Positions 61,001 through 64,000 of a stretch of 64,000 nt of DNA are shown here, one piece after another (position 1 is the stretch's first letter; every line of letters starts with the position of its first letter). This DNA comes from an uncultured Acidobacteriia bacterium. GTDB taxonomy: Bacteria > Acidobacteriota > Terriglobia > Bryobacterales > Bryobacteraceae. A program made the position numbers and the translations under genes. Location: the NCBI GenBank assembly GCA_903929755.1, contig CAIYVZ010000160.1, forward strand, positions 62,001-126,000, in the 5' to 3' direction. The notes beneath the pieces are model-generated. The model was not told where the DNA came from. It made no database searches and worked only from the letters and a program-made list of their open reading frames with translations.

Positions 61001-61752
61001 GCGACGCCATGCCAGATGGCGGCATCCTCACCCTCGAAACCACGAACGTTACGTTCGAGGACCCTGCCAGCCCCGGGCATCTTCTCGCACCCGGCCCTTA
61101 CGTTACACTCACCGTTCGGGATACCGGCACTGGTATCGAGGCGGAAACCCTGACCCGTATCTTCGAACCCTTCTTCACCACCAAAGAGGTTGGCAAAGGC
61201 TCCGGTATCGGCCTCGCGGCGGTCCGCGGTGTCGTCGAGCAGTGCGGCGGCGAAATCCGCTGTGTCTCCAAACCTGGTGAAGGCTCTTCGTTCATCGTCC
61301 AGCTGCCGGCAGTGGCCACCCCGGTCAAACTCCCCTCCGTTCTGCTTGCCGCCACCACCGCCACCGGTGGTCTGCAGTCCATCCTGCTCGTGGAAGATCA
61401 GGACATGGTCCGCAAAGTCACCGCCGCCATTCTCCTGAAATATGGCTACGTCGTCCATCAGGCTTCCAACGCAGCCGAGGGGCTCGTTTTCGTAGAGACC
61501 CACCAGGGTCCGCTTGACCTGCTTATCTCCGATGTCGTCATGCCCGGCCTGGGCGGTCGCATCTTCGCCGAAAGGGCCGTCGTGCTGCGGCCCGATTTGC
61601 GAGTCCTCTTTGTCTCCGGACACACCGAGGACATTCTTCTCAAAGAAGGCATCAAGACCGGCCTGCCTTTCCTTCAAAAACCCTACACGCCCGCCGTCCT
61701 CGCCAAAAAGGTTCGCGAAACCCTCCATTGCGAGCCCGCCCTCCTCGTCTAA
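58018..61752 (+). CDS. CheB-like/CheR/PAS/histidine kinase/receiver hybrid protein
   Basis: A 1,244-residue fusion. I favour TTG 58018, since AGGAG lies nine bases ahead; ATG 58063 is an alternative. CheB-like domain about 24-205, CheR about 225-480 (HINFS-like SINLSFYREQSVRRR, TRFFRDP, WSAGCATGEEAFSLAI, LVSCRNVLIYI intact), PAS about 520-620, coiled coil about 645-735, PAS about 740-840, HisKA with His881 in AHEFNN, HATPase (NARDAM, DTGTGI, FEPFF, GSGIGLA), then a receiver with Asp1172 in LISDVVMPG. CheB keeps Ser32 (GFS) and Asp149 but has Cys59 where the catalytic His (VQHL) belongs. Likely a signalling protein with a non-catalytic CheB part. Confidence 0.93.
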   Translation: MLLSNQRPIKNPPSEMPRGTSELIPIVGVGFSSDSLHALKQLLAALPPNTGFAFVCVPCLESDHPGILAQILSHETTMPVLEASDGLFVNANHVYVIPAALILANGVLCRAQRSLTAGLQMPIDHFFSSLADHSGSEAVGVVLSGVGSDGSAGVRAIHAIGGFTLAQDVATRFPAMPHAALDADCVDCVLSPEGIAAELARIAPLPNCEPRPGLLPDLSHADEAAQFASIFAIVLEATSINLSFYREQSVRRRILRRMALHNLASLEAYADLLRQDPTELAALHGDLLIRVTRFFRDPGTFAALNHSILPALFRARPFGKTLRIWSAGCATGEEAFSLAILFQEYMAEKGTAFTLQVFASDLSVSAIETARAARYPDTIAEDVSPERLKRFFTKTDEGYQVNREIRKTCFFVPHDLISDPPFLNIDLVSCRNVLIYIGSVQQEILRTFNHALKPSGILLLGSAEASPPESLFTLHDHEHGFYKPRGVVPKPLHFYARSLQRESFSVVADGDKAPLSVSVPTPRDQVDRILLNRYNPAGVVIDADLQIVEIRGNAARYLALQSGAVTLRFARLIPDVGLFLEVELLLRKARLTGESARREGFYSERDGTFLNLEAIPLDSTKRLVLVLFEPAEPPPVEVLQSASSPTAVSFHAHQVVRLKKQLEDLRLRLLQALEENQLSLEKSQVSTEDALSSREELLSFNVELETAKEELQFSNQELLSVNHELRVKNTSMQLARDVAVAVVETIPRPLVVLEPDLRIRTANRLFCQQLQLSQMDLAGQLIYSLSLGSWNIPGLRTALDSLLLGATSFPEFEVEQDFPGLGHRTLRIGGGRVMLSNMIVLSVDDVTQARVARQLLREAEDRLRQSQKMEALGRLAGGVAHEFNNLLTVILSSSGLLQESLPADDTAQLPLSQIGQAAETAASLTQQLLSFSRQQVIHPEVLLLNSILADSDVMLRRLMGERITVVAKYAPDLWSTIADAGEILRAVVNLCLNARDAMPDGGILTLETTNVTFEDPASPGHLLAPGPYVTLTVRDTGTGIEAETLTRIFEPFFTTKEVGKGSGIGLAAVRGVVEQCGGEIRCVSKPGEGSSFIVQLPAVATPVKLPSVLLAATTATGGLQSILLVEDQDMVRKVTAAILLKYGYVVHQASNAAEGLVFVETHQGPLDLLISDVVMPGLGGRIFAERAVVLRPDLRVLFVSGHTEDILLKEGIKTGLPFLQKPYTPAVLAKKVRETLHCEPALLV

Positions 61753-61861
61753 AACGCCGCCACCCTCCACACCCGGCCAGAATCCCCCTGTCCATAAGAA
61801 CCAGGAAACCTCCACCGTCGTCCCCGCTCTCCCGGCACCCTCGCGGATATCATAGGGACTC

Positions 61862-63169
61862 ATGACGCCACGCGCCTCCGGTCCCCGCGAACCCGTCGCC
61901 CTCCTCCGCACCTTCGGCCGCGCCGACCTCATCGCCGTCACCATCAACGCCGTCGTCGGAGCCGGTATCTTCGGCCTCCCCTCCAAAGTCTTCGCCCTCA
62001 TCGGCACCTTCAGCCTCGTCGCCTTCCTGGTCTGCGCCCTCTTCGCCGGCCTCATTGTCCTCTGTTTCGCCGAAGTCGGCAGCCGCTTCAGCGGCACCGG
62101 CGGACCCTACCTCTACGTCCGCGAAGCCTTCGGCCCCACCGCCGGTTTCGGTGCCGGCTGGCTCATGTGGCTCGCCCGCGTCAGCGCCTTCGCAGCCAAC
62201 AGCAACCTCCTCGTGGGCTATGCCGCCTGGTTCTACCCGCCAATCGCCTCCCCCATGGGTCGCAATGTCTTTCTCTGCGCCGTCACTCTCTTTCTCGTCG
62301 CCGTCAACACCACCGGAGTCCGCCACGCCGCCCGCCTCAACAACCTCTTCACCGCCGGCAAACTCATCCCCCTCGCCGTCCTCATCGCCGTCGGACTCTG
62401 GTTCGTCAACTGGCCCCAAATCTCCTTCCCCGTCACCCCCTCCTGGGCCCCCTTCTCCTCCTCCGTCCTCCTCCTCGTCTACGCCTTCACCGGCTTTGAA
62501 ATGGCCGTCATCCCCGGCGGCGAAATCCGCGATCCCCGCCGCACCATCCCCGTCGCCCTCATCACCGCCATCGCCGTCATCGCCGTTCTCTATATCCTTC
62601 TCCAGATCGTCTGCATCGGCGTCCTCCCCGGCCTCGCCGCCTCCCAGCGCCCCGTCGCCGACGCCGCCGCCCGCATCCTCGGCCCCACCGGAGCCGCCTT
62701 CATCTCCGCCGGCATCGTCATCTCCATCACCGGCAACCTCCACATCACCCTCCTCTCCGCCTCGCGCATCCCCTTCGCCATGGGCGAACGCGCCGAACTC
62801 CCCTCCTGGCTCGGCAAGGCCCACCCCCGCTTCCGTACCCCGCACCTCGCCCTTCTCCTCACCGGCTGCGTCGTCCTCGCCCTCTCCCTGTCGGGGACTT
62901 TTGTCTACGCCGTCACCATCAGCAGCCTCGCCCGCCTCGCCACCTACAGCGCCGTCGCCGCCTCCCTGGTCATCCTCCGCAGCCAGCCCGGAGCTCCCGC
63001 CGCCGCGCTCCGCCTCCCGGGCGGTCCCCTCATCCCTGGAGCCGCCATCCTCCTCGCCCTCTGGCTCCTCTCCAACAGCACCTGGCGCGAAGCTCGCGAT
63101 ACCGCCCTCGCCGCCGCCCTCGGCTTCGCCATCTACTTCTGCACGCGCCTCAAAAATGCAGTAGCATAG
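61862..63169 (+). CDS. APC family amino acid/polyamine permease-like transporter
   Basis: A 435-residue transporter with about 12 membrane helices, APC superfamily. It opens with the substrate-site helix INAVVGAGIFGLPSKVFALIG, then AEVGSRFSGTGGPYLYVREAFG, GTGGPY being the family loop, and the central LLLVYAFTGFEMAVIPGGEIRDPRRTIP. Cargo could be an amino acid; not determined. Gene coding is strongly C-rich at third positions, producing long shadow frames. It starts at ATG 61862, 109 bases after the kinase stop, and it stands alone. Confidence 0.9.
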   Translation: MTPRASGPREPVALLRTFGRADLIAVTINAVVGAGIFGLPSKVFALIGTFSLVAFLVCALFAGLIVLCFAEVGSRFSGTGGPYLYVREAFGPTAGFGAGWLMWLARVSAFAANSNLLVGYAAWFYPPIASPMGRNVFLCAVTLFLVAVNTTGVRHAARLNNLFTAGKLIPLAVLIAVGLWFVNWPQISFPVTPSWAPFSSSVLLLVYAFTGFEMAVIPGGEIRDPRRTIPVALITAIAVIAVLYILLQIVCIGVLPGLAASQRPVADAAARILGPTGAAFISAGIVISITGNLHITLLSASRIPFAMGERAELPSWLGKAHPRFRTPHLALLLTGCVVLALSLSGTFVYAVTISSLARLATYSAVAASLVILRSQPGAPAAALRLPGGPLIPGAAILLALWLLSNSTWREARDTALAAALGFAIYFCTRLKNAVA

Positions 63170-63333
63170 ACTCCATGCGGTTACTTCCCGTCTTCTTCCC
63201 GGACCCCGCCCGGCGCCATCTCCCCCACCCCAAAAGATCGTTCCTTACATGTGAGCCAGTTGCCGGACCAATTGCGCTACTCTCTCACGGGCTCAAGCGA
63301 AACAAGAGACGGGTACCCCAACCAGGAGGCACC
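63170..63333. other. Intergenic stretch with no gene seen
   Basis: These 164 bases between the APC gene and the PEP-CTERM gene show only the ribosome-binding site at the right end. No clear promoter, terminator or RNA fold was seen. Confidence 0.6.
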
Positions 63334-64000
63334 ATGAACACCAACTCGAACTTTATTCACGCAGGCTTACTTCGGCAGTTCCTTGCCACGGTGGGCGCAG
63401 TAGCCATTTTCGCCGGAATCTCTGCGCCCGCAGCATCCGCCGGTTATCTCAACATCTTCGTCACATCAACCTCGGTTAGCGTCTCCACCGACCTTCCCGT
63501 ACCTTCATTCAATGGAGATTTTGCCATTACCGACGGCTCCTTCTACTACCCGGGGGCCGGCTATGGCGGCACTCCAGGCACTCGGCAGGCAGTAACAATA
63601 CAAGGCCCGGTGAATTATGGACGTTGGAGCCTCGGCACCCTCCCCCTCGGCGGACTGGACGGTTATGCCTTTCTCAATTGGTACGTCCCCGGCGTCGGAT
63701 ACGATACCGTCGGTATCACCGGCGACGCCTCGGGCCCGTTCATCTCATTCGATATCGGCAACGGCTTTAAGGATTTCGGAACGGACTCGGCCCAAAACCC
63801 GGGCTTCCCAAGCCGCTGCCTCATCGGCGGAGTCCATGACGATTGCCCCGTCCTCGCAAATGGCCAGGGGTTTGACACCACTTACTTCGTGAACGACTTG
63901 CATGGCGCGGTCACCGTTACGCTGACCGATGTTTCTCAAACCCCGGAACCCGCCTCCGGGTTGATAGGCGCATGCGGTCTCGCCGCGCTTGCCGCGTTCC
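63334..64000 (+). CDS. PEP-CTERM sorting domain protein (C-terminus cut by window edge)
   Basis: At least 222 residues; the frame is still open at the edge. AGGAGG at 63324-63329 precedes ATG 63334. A long signal peptide (about 1-40, with VGAVAIFAGISAPAASA) is followed by a beta-rich Gly/Thr/Ser-rich body and, near the edge, TPEPASGLIGACGLAALAAF, the start of a PEP-CTERM anchor. The motif is then expected to end in a basic cluster just past the window. These proteins are handled by exosortase and displayed at the surface or in EPS. It resembles the broken PEP-CTERM gene at 49664-50382 only in this sorting tail. Confidence 0.85.
   Translation, partial: MNTNSNFIHAGLLRQFLATVGAVAIFAGISAPAASAGYLNIFVTSTSVSVSTDLPVPSFNGDFAITDGSFYYPGAGYGGTPGTRQAVTIQGPVNYGRWSLGTLPLGGLDGYAFLNWYVPGVGYDTVGITGDASGPFISFDIGNGFKDFGTDSAQNPGFPSRCLIGGVHDDCPVLANGQGFDTTYFVNDLHGAVTVTLTDVSQTPEPASGLIGACGLAALAAF

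Noticed and set aside
62055-63164. 369-codon plus-strand frame inside the APC gene
   Set aside because: Ser/Pro-rich shadow caused by third-position C bias; the APC frame has clear family motifs.
1-64000. tRNA, rRNA, insertion sequence or prophage genes
   Set aside because: Intergenic spaces were scanned for T-loop-like sequence, transposase and integrase motifs; none was convincing. A computational tRNA scan was not possible here.

Overview
The window looks like a chromosome segment of a high-GC, Gram-negative acidobacterium, most likely of the Solibacter/Bryobacter lineage. The evidence is a giant secreted protein ending in the Solibacter-type C-terminal domain (TIGR03437-like), two adjacent acidobacterial VWFA-related lipoprotein-like proteins (TIGR03436-like), a PSCyt1/PSCyt2/PSD1 protein paired with a DUF1501 protein, secreted sulfatases, CRTAC1/ASPIC-UnbV repeats, PEP-CTERM proteins and KDO (LPS) synthesis genes. 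The assignment is by family content only. No rRNA, tRNA, CRISPR array, insertion sequence or prophage was seen.

Layout. 1-5173: a translationally coupled operon with the end of a class I HMG-CoA reductase, a FabG-like reductase, a CrtI/CrtISO-like FAD oxidoreductase and a TPR + FG-GAP + ASPIC/UnbV protein. 5174-7589 (minus): a possible hicBA relic, a secreted PI-PLC-like enzyme and an AAA/DUF4143 ATPase. 7705-12254: the PSD1 and DUF1501 pair. 12287-14330: a defence/TA-like patch with brnTA, an orphan two-gene unit and higBA. 14427-19050: housekeeping genes (DCC thiol oxidoreductase, cold-shock protein with a structured leader, infA, wecB, FmdB zinc ribbon, nadA, moaA). 19164-20616: a TonB-like protein and a DUF433/DUF5615 module. 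20613-24107 (minus): an Mla-type lipid transporter (mlaE, mlaF, MCE protein) coupled to an HpnK/YdjC deacetylase. 24133-27039: a P1-family aminopeptidase and a RoxA-like dihaem protein. 27122-27312: a strongly folded, terminator-ended candidate ncRNA.

27341-29521 (minus): two VWFA proteins and a small protein. 29563-34347: kdsB-pyrG-kdsA, then a prepilin-like protein and a membrane protein. 34328-40030: a peptidoglycan-binding protein, a PIN-type TA module, a sulfatase coupled to an esterase/beta-propeller fusion, and an L,D-transpeptidase. 40108-45159: a 1,683-residue Ig-like repeat protein. 45386-49560: a GH57 enzyme, a tiny charged protein and a second sulfatase. 49664-52676: a frameshifted PEP-CTERM gene, a decayed frame, a VapBC-like module, a secreted VOC protein and a collapsed Phd/YefM antitoxin. 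52777-57319: an RND permease and adaptor. 57331-57857: a second brnTA. 58018-61752: a CheB-CheR-PAS-histidine kinase-receiver hybrid whose CheB part has lost its catalytic histidine. 61862-64000: an APC permease and a PEP-CTERM protein cut by the window edge.

Themes. The envelope dominates: KDO activation, lipid transport, L,D-crosslinking, RND export, secreted hydrolases and adhesin-like repeats. Toxin-antitoxin modules are dense, with five clear pairs plus apparent ruins of two more. The best candidates for something undescribed are the HMGR/SDR/CrtISO/CRTAC1 operon and the folded RNA at 27122-27312.
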